NCBI RefSeq assembly: GCF_037975245.1
Contig: NC_092567.1
Coordinates: 19,474,876-19,538,875, forward strand
Length of the DNA stretch: 64,000 nucleotides
DNA from: Apostichopus japonicus
Lineage: Eukaryota; Echinodermata; Holothuroidea; Aspidochirotida; Stichopodidae
Reading direction: 5' to 3'
Position 1 is the stretch's first letter; the number at the start of each line of letters is the position of its first letter. Below are positions 1 to 15,400 of this stretch, one piece after another. The notes beneath the pieces are model-generated. The model saw only the letters and a program-made list of their open reading frames with translations, was not told the DNA's origin and searched no databases. A program made the position numbers and the translations under genes.

Positions 1-117
1 AGCATTTGCTCCTGAACTAAAGCAACTATGCCCATAGTATAACCATCACTTTCTTGTGTATACCTTAGAAGAAATTTCTAATCTGAGTAGTGTTTCAAAG
101 ATCTGTTTAGAAGAGAT

Positions 118-727
118 ACAAACCCAACCCTTTATTTATGTGATAGAGATCGGACATGAACACCCCTCCACAAACACTATTGATTTATGTGATAGAGATA
201 ACTGTCGTAAACAACACCCCCACCCCTTTCCACTACCACAGACAGGAGACACAAACCCAACCATCATTATTGATCTTTGTGATAGAAATAACCGTCATAA
301 ACTACCCCCCCCCCTCCCTCCACAGACGGTAGACACAAACCCAACCATCTTATTGATCTGTGATAGAGATAACCGTCATAAACTACCCCCCCCCCCCTCC
401 CTCCACAGACAGGAGACACAAGCCCAACCATAATTATTGATCTATTTGATATAGATAACCGTTATAAACTACCCCCCACCCCTCCCCCTCCAAAGACAGG
501 AGACACAAACCGAACTATCATTAATGATCTATGTGATAGAGATAACCATCATAAACTACCCCCCACCCCTTCCCCCTCCATAGACAGGAGACACAAGCCC
601 AACCATAATTATTGATCTACTTGATATAGATAACCGTTATAAACTACCCCCCTCCCCCCTCCCTCCACAGATGGGAGACACAAACCCAACCATCATTAAT
701 GATCTGTGATAGAGATAACGGTCATCA
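118..727. repeat. Minisatellite, about 86-bp unit, about 7 copies
   Basis: The block 'gacacaaacccaaccat' followed by 'gtgatagagataaccgtcat' and a C-rich run recurs near 119, 251, 337, 419, 507, 592 and 677, giving a period of roughly 86 bp. Each copy ends in a run of C with scattered T or A. The first one or two copies are more diverged than the rest. An open frame across the array only reflects the repeat and is not a gene. Confidence 0.85.
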
Positions 728-3700
728 ACAATGACATCATTGAGCCAGAAATGGTTTTGCAATATCAGAATCTAAAATGTTAACATTTTTTAGCTGATCT
801 AATGATGGCAGTAGCTTCCAGGTCAACACTGTTAACATTTTGCCTTGAAATGATGGGAAATTCATAAAAGTTTCAGGGCCTAGTGGCTCTATGACATCAC
901 AAATGGCAGTACCGAGACATGATTTTTAATTTAGTATATATCGCAATAATTTGGAGAATAATTTTCTGCAGCTGTTTTGTGCAGTCTGCAGTTTCGTTAT
1001 ATAAGTCAAAGATAATTGGTTGGGTTTGTCCCCTTTAGAACCAATACCACACTCCATCTTGAATTGAGGAAGTTAACAAGCACCTAACTGTAAATTCCTT
1101 TTCCATTTGGTATTCGTTTGACATCCCAAGGGAGTCACACTAAAGGTTTAGTCTCCGGGTATGAAGTTGGAGCTTTGATGAAGATGTCAAGAGTGCCCAG
1201 TGCAAGCATGTTACCAATTGTTGTAAGCTAGTTAGAGAGGAGTTCACATGTTAAGGAGACAGATGTAAATTCATTAATGACAACAGCACTTCTTGTGGAT
1301 TAATTTCATTCTTTTTTGGTGGGGGGGGGGGGGGTTGGGGTGCTTGATTCTAACTACTCTTATGTCTAATGATTAACTGTGGTTTACAGATCTCTGATTG
1401 TTTTCTGGCGACACTTCAGCCACCTTACAATGTAATGTCATAATAATTCTTTTGTACACAATGATCAGTTTAAACCCAAGTAAGTCAACTTATCACTGAT
1501 ATCTAACATCTTTCCTTATCCTTATATTTTCCTTATCATTCCTCATCAACAACAGAGAGAATTTTACGACTCTTGGAGCAAGTTACCCTCTCTGTGGTCC
1601 TCCGGAATAATTTAAAGGTTTGAAAACTTCACAAAGGTACTTTTTACATCTTTCCGTAAAGTTTTATTAGACCGACATGTTTCGGCACAAACTCAACTGC
1701 ATAATGAACAGTTAACTGTGAAAAAGGTTTATTATGTTGTGTATTTGTTCAGATTTATCCTACTTTTCTTAGTAAACCAGAGAAAAAGACAAATATAAAA
1801 TGAAACTAAATTGTGTTTATTTTCTTTATTTCTTTTTCTCTCTGTATTTACATAAAAAATATTGCTATTATGAACAAGAAGAAGACTTTTACTGAGAGGC
1901 AGCCTGAAGGAACTGAAGAAAGAAGAAGTGCAGAGAGATGGTGAATAGAAAAGAAAAATTAATCTGATGCAGCACTGTATAGTTATGTTAGTTTACCCTG
2001 TTACAAAAAAACAAAAAACATTATCTACAGTATTGAATATGGTACGCTAAAGATATCAGTGCAATGCAGACCACAAGTTACTTTTACTGATTATATCTGG
2101 TGAAGGCAATTGTCATGAGGCAACATAAACCAATACAAATAATTAAAACACCATAATCCAAGTCTTTAACATCATTCACATAAATGGGAACGAAGTGGTG
2201 GGGGGGGGGAGGACTTAATTTTAAGGCCTGTCCAAGATCACCCAACCAGGTCCACTGACGTTCAATGTTACCAGTTTAACAGGGAATAACATATATGATA
2301 CACTGAGGCAAAACGCCAAAGTTGCTAATATGTGCAACCGTTTTATTTTTAGACAGACATCCAAATCACTTTAAGTATTTACAACACCTTTTGAATATGT
2401 AAAAACTCAAAAAATGTTGAATTGTCAAAGTACTGTGACAAACAATGCTAACCTGAGTGTTGTACAAAGGACGACCTTCAAAATACCTCAGAACTCAGAT
2501 TTTACAATATATACAACACTTAAATAGACCAGCACAACCCTGGCTTTAAGATTTAAAACTTAGTAAAATAAATACTAAATTTCACTAATTGAAATTTCCA
2601 TACTTTGGATTTAACTGTAATCCTTCTATGAACTTTTATCATCATCTTTTAACCCTCAAGAACAATGAACATTTCCAAAACAAATCTTTGCAGTTCACTA
2701 TCTCTTTTCTCTTCTTTTAAGGTAAAGACTCAATTTCCCACAATAAACATTGTTTTGTGACCAAAAAACTGAACAATGCTCTTTAGGAAGGACACGACAC
2801 ACAGTCCTTCCCGGAAGAGGATCCAATTTGTTTTGCTTCAGTAATTTTTTTTATTATACAAGAGTTCAAAATTTTACCTAATAATTCATCATAATAAACA
2901 TTTCAATTCAGACAAATGCATGTCTGTATTTCCCCTTTGTTATATTTTCCAACAACAAAGCAACACCCGGCAGCAATATCATACACAGCCAGGTGATGTA
3001 GAACAACTTGGCAAGCAAAATGGAAATGATGTAATTAGCTTCAGCCATTGCTAACGAAAATTGAACAAGCCGTTACATTACTAGCTCTAATGTTAAGAGG
3101 TCTTTGGTTGACTTTGATGTAATAGAAGTATGACAAATGTTTTTGCATTGCAAGTGAAAAAGTGAAAGCCCCCCCCCCCAAAAAAAATGAAAAAACCTGA
3201 TTGTGTACACTTTTGAATCAAATTAAATTTAACTACATTTTTTCATGCACCTCCACAGATGTTTACCACTCACCATGCAACCAACATCCTCCCTCCCTTC
3301 CTCCCAAACACATGTCCTCATTTTTCCCTTTGAAGTGAATCTTTGAATAAGAGGCAAGTCTATTATGCTGCAGGTCCTAAAACGTCAACACTGCAAAGGA
3401 ACGCCTCATTTTAACCAAAAGTATCTTGCATGAAAACTTGTCCACTAGATTAAAAATGTGCAACATTTTGGTGAAAACTTTTTGAATCCTATGGGCAAAT
3501 AGCAAACGATCACACTTGGAAAATAAGAGGCCATTGGTGGCGTTTCAATATAGCTGTTGTACAGTACATCTTACGTTATCACCTATTGTGTTATATATTC
3601 CATTACAGCCATTTTCAATCAGCCAGAAATAATAATGTAATAATGTGTAGCATGATAATGAAAAGGTATTTATCTGCTTCGTGACAAGTAACGATCCGTC

Positions 3701-5328
3701 AGCATTTCCAAGGGAACCTTTCATTTGTAGGCAGTCGACACTCACACCCAAAACGAGCGATTCTCTATGCCGCAAAACGGTAACTTTCAGATGTCTTCAA
3801 GAGGATGCATTTTGCTTTCGCTGGTGAACACTCAAAGATCTTTCGCTATAAATCTCTCAATAATTCAGGTAAAAACTCCATTGCAAATTGAAATCCGACT
3901 TTTTCTTCTTTCGACAGGGAGAACCAAACTCGGGAGCAAATTCCATCACAGAAGCAGTGACCGTTGGCATCATGATGGCATGGACGAAAGAAGAATGGAG
4001 TAGCACTACAATTGTTGCATGATTCTGTGATTTCACAATTTTCCCCTCACGTAAAATATATGATGAAATGAATCAACAGAGATTTAAAAGAAAAAAAGCT
4101 TTTGCATTCTTTGAGAGAAACTGGAAGGATGAGAAAGCCCGACACCTGTTAAGTGCCAGCACATGAACATTGATTTCCCACGACAACAGGACAATGTCCA
4201 TATGCCAGTACTAACATGTAGCGAGTACTTGAATAAAGCAAGAAGGATGAGTGGGTTGGCTTATGCAGTGTCCCAAGTGCCCAAGGTCCGCGAACAACGG
4301 TAGATACAAAAGGAGAGGTTAATCGAACCAAGCTTGTTAGTATTTCCATCTCCTTGAGCAAAGAAAACGTTAACAGCCGACTAGCCAAAGTAACCTGTGG
4401 TACATGAATAGAAACCTTAAAATAAGAACTGCAAACAGCTCAATTTGAATGTTACATCCACTCAAACCTATCAGAGCAACTTGATAACAAAAAATCTACA
4501 TGCATGATGCTTCTATTTTTTAAATCAAACTCAACTAGTTTGCCCTCATAGTTTTTCCAGTTTGGTGGAGTTATCCTTTATAAAACAAAAGTATGCCCCA
4601 TTGACGATATACCATCACCCACACCTCTGTAACTACAGCAACACCCCCCCCCCCCTGTAATTACTCACACACCCCATTAACTTCTTCCACAAATGCTGTT
4701 CCTTTTTGAAACACCAGCGTGATTTTGCAGCACTTTGGTAAATGGGTCAGACCTTTGAACGAAGACTGCAGCAATTCACGTTCGAAAGCTATCAACTTAA
4801 AAAGAGTCAAACAGTTTAGCTCCCCCCCATTTTTACCATCGCGAAATACATACTCAGGCAGTATGAATGATAATGAGGGCAGAAATATGCAGGCATATTA
4901 ATGAGAAAGTGACCTACAGTTTTATGACTAAATGCTAATTTAGCTAATTTTTTTCTTGTCATACAAGAAGTTTCCAATGAAATGACAATGTTCCAAAAGA
5001 TAATTTGCCGTGAAACATTGCAATACCCACCTGACTCAATGAGAGAGAAAAAAAAAACAGAAAAATAAATGTCATAATATTTTAAGCAAGCTAGTAGCAT
5101 ATGCATTGCTGCTTCCTATAAAAAACCTTTTAAGATATACAGGTGATATTGAAGAGAGAAAATTATTAACTTCGTACAATGAGCAACTCGCAAACTTGTA
5201 AAACATTCAACAGCTCTCATTGATTTGATGTTTCCCCCTAAATTATTGACAGATCTATGTAACTTGTTTCGATACTAAAATTTCCAACGACTAAACTTAA
5301 TAACACATCATTGTTACCACAGTGACAT

Positions 5329-5365
<37 letters not shown>

Positions 5366-6348
5366 TACTAACCTACAGTCAAACTTGACCATACTTAATA
5401 CAAATACAGTCAAAAAGTTGCAATAATTGATACCTTGAAGTTCAAAGACAGCTGTGTTTCATAAAAAATTAAATAAAACTTAAACTTTTTTTCAAGATCA
5501 GAGTTCAAAATTTAAAAAAAAAAATACGGGGAATAAATTATCCGGCGTCACAACGAAATGCTACGCAAAATGACCAAATTGCTGTATACAAGTTGAAATA
5601 TGTATGCCACTTTTCATACACAGGAAATAAAGTACTTTTATACGATACAAAATTCAGTGCACAAAAACTGCTAATTAATCTTTGCACTTGTATAGCAGCT
5701 TGTCAATTTTGCACTCCATTTTGCGATGCGATACTGGATAAATTTTTCCCTATAAAATGAACTGCTAGATTAAGATACTTTCTTTTTTAACTTTCGGAAT
5801 GTAGTTTTGTCCAATACTATAGTAGACCTACATAGATTCAAGTTAGTTCTAATACCCTCATGACACTGCCTCCACCAGTCTTACGTAGCATAATGTGAGT
5901 TGCACTTATTGTTATCCCGTACGAATATTGTGATTATTCACGAATGGAAAAGTGGTCTTCATCTTTCGAGCAATGATATTTTTTCTAAAGTGATACGAAA
6001 CACAAGTAGCTTCTACTTCCACATTGCATTGATATCTTTTGTGCATTAATATTCAAACAGTTCCTGACAAGTACCAGAAATTTGCAATTAAATCTTCAGT
6101 GCAAAAGTTTCTTTCTTTCACTAATTTTTTCTTCTTCTGTAGGCTGCCTCTTAGAATAAAAGTTCTTATTACAAGCCACATCAGTACGTCCAACATAATT
6201 GTCAAAAGTCCCATTCTGATCTTAAACTAGTGAAACTAGGTGAGAAAAGTGAAAAATAGTTAGGTCATTTCAGAAATGAAATGGAATCAGCAGCTTTAAA
6301 ATGGAAGAGGAGGTCAGAGGTAAAGAAGAGGAAGACAGAGTTTGATAC
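728..6348. other. No exon recognised; probably DNAI7 intron
   Basis: Reading the minus strand I found nothing matching the rest of DNAI7, so this stretch is most simply a long intron whose next exon lies before position 1. It is AT-rich, with poly-G or poly-C runs near 1320, 2202, 3170 and 4642 and a (TA)n tract at 5331-5364. The small open frames at 3545-4388 and 4719-5106 lack splice context and resemble no family I know. A terminal 3' UTR cannot be excluded. Confidence 0.5.
5331..5364. repeat. (TA)n microsatellite
   Basis: Seventeen uninterrupted TA dinucleotides in AT-rich non-coding sequence. Confidence 0.95.
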
Positions 6349-6495
6349 CTTCAATAATTCAAATGTTGCTGCATCTTGTTTGGCATGGAGGAGATCTTCC
6401 AGTTCCACGATGGTCTCTTCGTATCTCAGGACTTCGCCATCGGTAAGGTCGATGTTATCAGCCGCTTCCAAGTACTGCTGCAACTCGTTTATTAA
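6349..6495 (-). CDS. DNAI7: DNAI7 exon 6 (last seen)
   Basis: Residues 150-198, LINELQQYLEAADNIDLTDG through FELLK. The acceptor is ACAACAG and the donor GTATCA, so coding continues in an exon I could not find toward position 1. Confidence 0.92.
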
Positions 6496-9400
6496 CTGTT
6501 GTGTAAATAGAAAACACACTCTGACATGAATGATTATTCTTCACTGATGCCCTTCATACAGTCGTAAGCCTTGTTTAAAATAAGGCCAAGGTTGAAAAAG
6601 GAAAGAATGTGTTAAAGTAAGTGGGCCTGACGTTTCGATCCTAGCAGGATTTCGATCCTAGCAGGATCTTCTTCAGACACTGAATGACAAGTTAATCTCT
6701 TACACAGGCACTTTACTGGATTAGCAATTTGCTACATTTTTTTTTCTTGAAAAAAGAAGAAGAAGAAGAAGAAGAAAAATATCTTAAAATGAAAGCAAAT
6801 GTAAAACAAACTAAGCTTTTGTTGTCTGACAAGCAAGTTTATCTGTCTCGTACCAGTGGAAGACATTGAGAAAGTTAGCTCTGCCGTGTGTGTATAGAGG
6901 CAGTTGTCCTTACATTAAATGAGACTGCAGGTAGGTGTAAGACACACACATATCCTTTATTGTACTACAATAATAATTTTCTTAAGAACTCCAGCTTCAC
7001 ATGTCTACGGTGATTCACTGTTGTATCTTCTAACCCATTGAGCCCAAAAGAAATGATTTCCCATTTTCTTCCAGTCTCCTTTCAAAAATAGTCTTGCAAG
7101 TTGACATTATAATTTTCATAAAAAGGTACTCCTCTGTTCCAACCAATTTGTATTCTTTCAATAAACAATTATAAAAATTTACTCCTGCTTTATTATTAAC
7201 TTTTCTTTCGTCCTTTATGACGACGATCTTTTTTAACGTTTTCCTCAAAATATATATGATCGGACAATGACAGCACTAGTTTGCACTTACATCCAGTGTC
7301 TGGTTACTTTCCTTCAAGACAGCATCGAGATCATTCCTGCTCTCGTCTTCCTTCCAAAGATTTATGTAAGTATTAATCTCTGCATTTACAGTTGGGTCAG
7401 GACTCCCATCGCACTTCATGAAGCGAAGCCACTGAGGACAAAAGATACACACAATAGGAAAAGTAGTTATTGAATTCTCCCATACTTCTTACCTCCACAC
7501 CACACCCCATCCCTTCCCACCCAGCCCAGTAGAAAATTGTGGAAGGAATTAACCTGCTGCCCTATTAAACATGCTGCTGATCTTGTGAGTCTCTGAGTAA
7601 GATGATTCCCTTGATAATGATTACTATCTTGTTTGCATAAAATTCTGGAAGTTTACATCTCAGTCAATAGAAGAATGCACCCCCCCCCCATTCCATCCTC
7701 TTTGGTTATTTCAACGCACCAATGCTTGCTAAAAGGCTTGGTGTCATTTATTTCTGATGTACACAAACTTATGTGAATACCAGAACAATAGAGAACAACG
7801 GATGGAAGTGGGAACAACTGTTTAAATCCAAAATGAGCAAACCCTACAGTACCACTCATGTCATCAGGACGCACGGCTGAGCAACATTTTAAATGACATT
7901 ATCCGATAGCAAAGCAACGTGCAAAGACATCCGAATACAACTTCTGAGCTAACCTCCTAATCATTATTCCGTGAGAACATAGCAATCTCCTTAAATTAAA
8001 GTGATTAACCCGACTGCTACCGTAATGAGAGACATCCTTAAGATGGGAGAATGGCGAGGAAGTGGTAATGAAAAATCATGATTCAAAAACGTTATGACTT
8101 GTTGGCACCAAAGAAGAGACTTATATTGTTAGTGTATCTGCACAGTTATATTTTAACTGCATTATTGAACTTGTAGAGGAAAACATATTAATGAGCAATT
8201 TCCTTTTGTCGAACTTGGCAAAAAGCAATGTCTGGTACGTGAATGGAAAAGTAAAAAAGAAAAAAAAAAGATTTTGCTCTGGCTACACAGCTGTACAGGT
8301 AATAACTTATATGGTATCACACAAAATAATCACCAAAACTAACTGGTGTGCAAAGTGTTATCAAGGGTACATACTGTAGGTTTAAAACACACAGTTTGTA
8401 CACAGAACTACATATTTTATATATAGCTTTTCATGAAAAACCCAATCGATAAATACCTCAAATCTTTTGCACAGATTACAAAAAAACTAAGTTTTTCCCC
8501 ACAGTAACTTCCACAGACATGTTTACATGCACTTTGTATATTTCATATAGGCACAAACTTATTTAAAAAAAATAAAAATAAAAAAAGGAAATGAAGGTTG
8601 CTATGGTAACAGCTACAAATTAAACATGTCCATTTTTTACCTGTGCTTTTTGTTTTCTATCTTCTAAGAGAGTTACTAAAGCATTCCTGTTGCCTTCCAA
8701 CAGGGATAACAAATCTTGACTCTCTGCAGTATAACGCTGACTTTCCTGTTAAAGAATCAAAGATGGAAAAAATCAAACAAAAGTTACGGTACTGATCTCA
8801 GCTTTCAACTGAAATATGACCAATAGTGCAACATCATGGTAGAAAATACACAGCAAAGGCAATTTTTGATTAATTGCTGATAAAGCTAAATATAATATCT
8901 AACATTATTACATCATCTGCCATGTCACCAGAACCAACAACTCTCTAAATCCGCTAAAAATCAGTACATTTCAACTTTCAACTAAATATGACCTCTAGTG
9001 CAACATCATGGTAGAGAATACACAGCAAAGGCAACGTTTGACTAACGGCTGAAAGAGCTAATTTATATAATATCTAATATTATTACATCATCCGCAATGT
9101 CACCATAACTCTCTAAATCCACTTCAAATCATGAGTTGCCAATGGATCTTGGGTGAATAAATACCCAAAGCCACTCCATTGTTCTATAACAGAAATGTTG
9201 TACTGTAGTTAAAAGACTTAATGCTCTGTATGCATTAATATGCACATGGCACACTGAAAGCTATAGCATCATATCAAACAACAGTACTGCTGTAGAGGAA
9301 ACACGACACATTCACAGGTTATATATCTTGTGATATGGCCAAATTTTTTGGGGAGATAATGCTGATTGTATACAGAAATTTGCTTACTCACTTCCTACTG

Positions 9401-12400
9401 TAGTGTACAGAAATATTTGTATATCGTTTTACTTTTCTACCACAGGGTGGGCTGTGACCAATTGAGCAATATAGTACAAGAAATTAATAAGTGACAATTC
9501 ACCAAATGAAATCTATAAACCATACAACTTATTTCAAGGAGCTGGCCACTTTTTTTGCAATGTAATGCCTCCCAACGAGAATGCAATTGTTAGCTTGTAT
9601 ATGGGCCATCGACGTAACATTGGGTGATGTGAAGAGAGGGTCTTGACACCCTTCATTAGAAATGTGACCACTAACAGTACCCTTGTCACCCTTCATAAGA
9701 AATGTGAACAATTACAGAAGCCTTAGCCAGGGATTCTCAAGAAGCAGCCCCTGAAAGATTTAAATCCTCTCTCAGCTGAAAACAATAATCTTTCCACAAT
9801 CTTGCATTCATAAGTTATACATGCTCATACCGTCTTCAGCACCTCACAAACTTTACACTACACATTGTTTCAATCTAGGCGTGGTTAAGAAATTAAAATT
9901 GGTTTCTCTCTCTGTTCAGTTGCTCCACCCGATGTTTCCTGCTGGCAAACATCCGGCTGGCCCTCGTACTATTATTCTGTCCTAGACATTTAATACTCTT
10001 ACAGCCAATGCACATGCACCCACCCAGTAAGCATTTGCCATCAACTGGTACTAAAGCTTACAACAACCTTTCACAGATGAGCATTACTTCAAACCATTCA
10101 AGAGTATCAAGACTATTATCTGACCTTTAATCGTTTTGACAAATTAAACTCAGTTGATTGTGCCAGAATTGGTATACAACCTGCAATTAATGACTGCAAG
10201 GTTACCGAAACTTACTTGAATAACTTCACTTATTCATGTATATTTCTACCATTACAATGCTAAGTGATAAACCCTGAACAGATGAAGCATCTAAATAACC
10301 AGTAAACATTCCTGAGGAAGATTGTCTTAACTTTCAGTGTACATATCCTATTGTAGGATCTGTAATGTTAAACAAGTGCAATATCAACAGTATCAACAAT
10401 CTAAATCAGTTAAAAGAATTTCAGATCTGTCGCAGCATGAAGGAAGAAAAATTGCAGTTTTAAAACTTACAGCAGCTTCTATCCGTTCACGTTCCTCTCT
10501 TTCCAACCTTTCTCTCTCCAACCTGTCCTTCTCCTCCTGCTCTGCTTTTAATCTAGCATCCTCTGAGGGGAAAAAAGACAAAAAAAAATCCAAAGCTATT
10601 CTAAGAAATGTGCACTGACATAAAAGTAAAATTTAATAACACAAAGTTGACCATTTCTAAGAAGACGGAACTGGTTTAGTATGAATTTGCCATTTCACTT
10701 CATTACAAAGGAAAAGTATTTTGGAAACTGTACAGAAAACAATAACATGTATCAACTTCGGGAGAACTTATTTTTTCTTTGATATGAAAATGAAAGGACT
10801 TAGTATTGCTGAGAATCCTCATAATCGCAACAAACAACTTTGAGTTAACTGACATTGTTCAAACACGAATGATTTCGAGTGACGACTTACTTAGTTAAGT
10901 CAGTGTTCCTACAGTTTAAATCTTCATACACTGGACAGTGTGCATTTCCATTAACATAGGTATAGAGTGTTAGTTTTCATATTGAAACGAGATAACTGCA
11001 TGCTGTTTATACCTGCATTAAAGCCATATAAATATACAGTATGCCACTCAACAATACTAACAGTACTAGTAACCATCTATTGCTCTACCATACATGGTTA
11101 CAACTTCTAACAAAGGAAACCACTACGAGCCAACACAAGGCTATTTACACTGATTAGACAGACTTGTGGTTGGCTTACACCCCCCTGAGTTACTGGACAT
11201 GTGTTCTCATTTTCCTTTGTCCACATTGAAATACCCTATACTGCCAGTGATAAGCAAACATCCAAGATGGAGTAACAATACATACAAAATAAATTAATAC
11301 CTACTGTAATGGACAACAAAGGATTACATGTGCCTGTACAGAATAATATTTATCTGCCATGTAAAGCATCTTTGGCAAAATGCTATACAAACTTGCTACA
11401 CAAAATACAAAGATTCACCCAGCAATATTGTTGGAATTAAAGTAGAGTCAATCTTTGTATTTTTTGGAATTTTGTGTTAAAACTAACCGATGGCACTCAT
11501 GTTATGCAGAATGTGTAAGCGATAAACTAAGTCCCTGCTAAAGAGCATCAAAACATTTATCAAAATCAATGCAAACCCTGATCATGCATCAACATCTGCA
11601 AGTAATACAGAATTCACTGACAAGACTCAAAAAGTCGTTTAGAATTATTTAAAACAGACAAAAATAAAAGAAATGAGAGCAGATAAATAAAAACACTTAC
11701 CTACAACATATATATATTGCCAGCAGTCTAATGTATTAACTCCACAAAGTTAACAAACTGTTTGAGGCTTGTTAAATCTACACAGTAAGTAAAGTGCTAA
11801 CGTGTACACGCTACTTTAGTATCACCAGCAGTTCTACAGAAAACTAACGATGAGGATGTTCAGCTACCATTAGCAATCCCGTGAATGAGCTGCCCTACTA
11901 ACTCCAAGTGGCCTTTTATGCAAACACAACAGGAAAAGAACCATTTAAATTACAAACCTATAAGGCCATTCCATACAGGGTTTTACTGTTTCACAGCTCC
12001 ACATGTATAGGAGGAGCAAGGGACTTTTTGAGGTGCATAAGAATGGAAATGACATGCTTCCTGTGTACAGGAAATTAAGTTTGTTAGCTAACGAAAGTGT
12101 CTCCTCACTACTCCAAACATCGAAACAACCGAGAGGAAATTAGATAATGTGTAGTGTCCAGGAAGGACCACATTTTCCATGATGGAAAAGACAAATGCTG
12201 CAGAGCAGTGTTAACAAAGAGCAGTCAAATCTTGAAAGTAAATCCGAATTTGAAACAAAAAGCTCGTCAGAGGAACCGTTTGGCGATGTGCATTTAAACG
12301 GCAAAGTTTTCGTTCGTTTAAACGTGACCTTTTGACCTCGACTTCTGTAAGAATCGAGCAACATGAAATATAAGGTTAACAATCCAAATTTACCCAGATT

Positions 12401-15400
12401 GAGTAGAAAATGCACTAAGGAAAGTATATTTACTGCTTCAAATCATGCGGTAATTTCCCCCCTCATTTGAAGCTATGTATTACTTCCGACCGTAATACAT
12501 ACCCCCCCCCCCCCCTCAGGGTTCACATTAGCCGTGGGATTGTGCGATTCCCTTTATTTGATTTCAAATCCTGAATGTTAAAAGTTGCCAAGACAGGATT
12601 TCCCGCAACAAATTTCAACGCTCAAGTTGAAAAATTTGTGCAGTGTAGTGAATAAGGGGTAAACAATTGCATGTGGAATAAACATTTAGGGAAAAGCCAC
12701 TTGCAATTATTCTTTTCTTAGTTATCCTGTCTATAAACCATCTTAACATCCCATAAATTTCCTTCTATGAAATAATCAAAGGAAAAAATAATACTTGTGC
12801 GAATGCTTTCAATATTTACATTTGGATCACCAACATGTACATTAGCTATATCGAGAGCAAAGCATATGCTATGGACTAGCAGAGCTAGCTGCTTGATGAC
12901 AACAAAGACACATGAATTCGACACACTATGTTAGCCTAAAATCCCCACAGATCTCCGACCATAGTAGCCTTACATCAAATAAGTCAACATTGCAATCTAG
13001 CCTAACCATTTGTTTACTTGCTCAAATTGTGCCGAAGAACTTTAGCTGGCACTAAAAATATTCAGAGAATACATTCGTTACTGCTATCTTCGACCACATA
13101 ATAGCCTAACACCACACTAAGTCAATGGGAAAATCTAGCCTAACCATCTGTTCATTCGCTGAAATTGTCACGCAGTTAGCTGGAACTAAAATATCCGTGG
13201 GATACTTTCATTACTGAGGCTATCTTCGACTAACTTCACTCAGTTATGCCCCCCCAGTGTACACAAAGAAGTAATACCAAATGAAGAGAATCACTGTTCA
13301 CAAATATGGTTGCATGAAGAACAGATGCTTCAAATTGCAAGGGAAAGGGAGGGGTGAAGTCAGCAGGAAATAATTCAGGTTGAGTACAGCCCCTGCTGCA
13401 ATACCAAATATTACTCATCCCACAACAGAAGGGAACGAGTTGCACACATAAAACTATTAACTACTACTCTATAAGCAAAAGAGCAAAGGAATTTTCTTTG
13501 TTTCTTTTCCATTGTCTAACATTTTCCCAGTCACTTTTCCATTTACTTATTGAACTACTCTACATGTAAGAATAACCACCAGGGAATAATTACTGGCCTT
13601 CCAACTCAGTGTGAAATCTGTCCTTTCTTAACATTTTTTGTACAGTTTTGACCTTTGCTAACCTCATCCAAGTAAAAGACGCTTCTTATACACATTACGA
13701 AATATGGACATCTGCAAGTTCTCTTTTCCCATTCAATGGTTAAAAGATTTCAGACAGTTGATCTGCTGACCACAAAATGCAGTTTGACCTACAATAGAAA
13801 ATCATACACTATTCTTGCAGATAGTCATACACAAGAAAATGTGTACAATCTTCCATGGTTTGAGACACCATGCTAGGCATCATAAATACATGCAAATGTC
13901 AACATGAAAGACCAAAAATATTAAATGGATATAAGTTGAACAAAAGTTACTCATTAAGAGTTTCTGTGGGATCAAAAAAGTTAAACACATAAACTTCCTT
14001 TTTCAAAAGATGGAACTCTGTTAAGTTGCTTATCCGACCAAACATGAAAAATGAGGTTTCATCAAGTTAATTTTGCCAAAAACGTTTTATTAATTAAGAA
14101 ATTAACAATCGAAAGTATCAAAATATTTATCCGCTGAAGACAGATTTTATCCATGTATTCTGTTACGCTGTGCCTCTTGATTTAAACAAGCCAATGAGAT
14201 AATGAATTGCAATGCAATATTTAGTACCAAAGAAGCTCCTTTGCACGAAGAACAGCTGGTCGTCGAAGCGACTAGCAGATTAGTGTGAACAGTAATATGT
14301 GTGCAAATTTGCAAAACCTAGCCTATGGTCATGCATAATACATCTTAGCACAATGTCTCTCTGACTCTTCATCAGAACTAGGTCTCTGACTAGGCTACTG
14401 ATATTATACTGTACTAAGACCTACTGTAGGCTTCTACCTCTGGTACTAGCACACCTGCTAACAGTAACAGTTAGCTCAAGTTCTAACTGACGTTCAATGA
14501 AGCTGATCGAAGGAAAGCTGACTATAATTCAGCACAAATCTCATTTCTAAAGTCCTATGATAAGACAACAGTTGTCCAGTGATAAAACCTAATGCAGAGG
14601 AAGAATTAAGTCACGACAGAAAACAGCCTACAACTATCTTATAGGATTAGCGTGTACTATAAATGCAGTATGCATACCTTACCAGTATGGAATACTGCTG
14701 ATGGAGTTTAACAAATATAAACTGGCCATGAGGCAGTTATTTTTAAGACCACGAATGTGGGAGAAGCCGGCAAGGGCCTTATGGATTACATCATCATGTG
14801 GGGTGGCTTCACATTCAACATTTTAATTCAAGTTTGGAATCTAAAAGTAGACCTAAAACTTGAATATGATGCAGGTACTGTATTACACTGCGGTGACACC
14901 ATCACTGTTTAGGTTTGTATATTCATTACTAAACTCACTTCTAGGCTTTGTCTAGCATTTATAATGAGAATCATTTCTACACCAATGCTGTCAATGTTAC
15001 CATTTTTACGACATCTCCGTTAGTCTACTATCACTGTCATTTTCAGTCATTTAAATGACCTAATTCATCCATGAACAACACTGACCCAGTGTTGGAAAAC
15101 CTTGTTCAATTTCCTGCGAACACACTTCCGATTTCCCGCCGGTGTTTGTGCAGCGAACACGCCAAGCACGCAAAGCGTGCGAGCATAAAGGCGTGGGGTC
15201 CAGGGGCCCGCCTTAGGGCCCTGTTGGGGTCAAGGGGTGGAAACCCTTGTGGGGGTCCAGGGGGCAAAGGCCCCGGAAAATTTTGGTATTTTTGCGTGTC
15301 TGGCGATAAAAAATTCACAGTTGAGGATGCAAAATACTGACAACTTTTTGAATTTAAATTGTCACGAAGCTGATGAAAATTTTAAAATGACAAGTTAGAA

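Noticed and set aside
56-433. 125-aa open frame on the plus strand
   Set aside because: It runs through the 86-bp minisatellite; the peptide merely repeats the array and has no coding character outside it.
6120-6230. Acceptor-like CTTCTTCTGTAG with a short plus-strand frame
   Set aside because: Short, not conserved with anything known, and no donor or partner exon.
15071-15340. 89-aa plus and 70-aa minus open frames in a GC-rich patch
   Set aside because: GC-rich transposon interior with few stops on either strand; Pro/Gly-rich low-complexity peptide.
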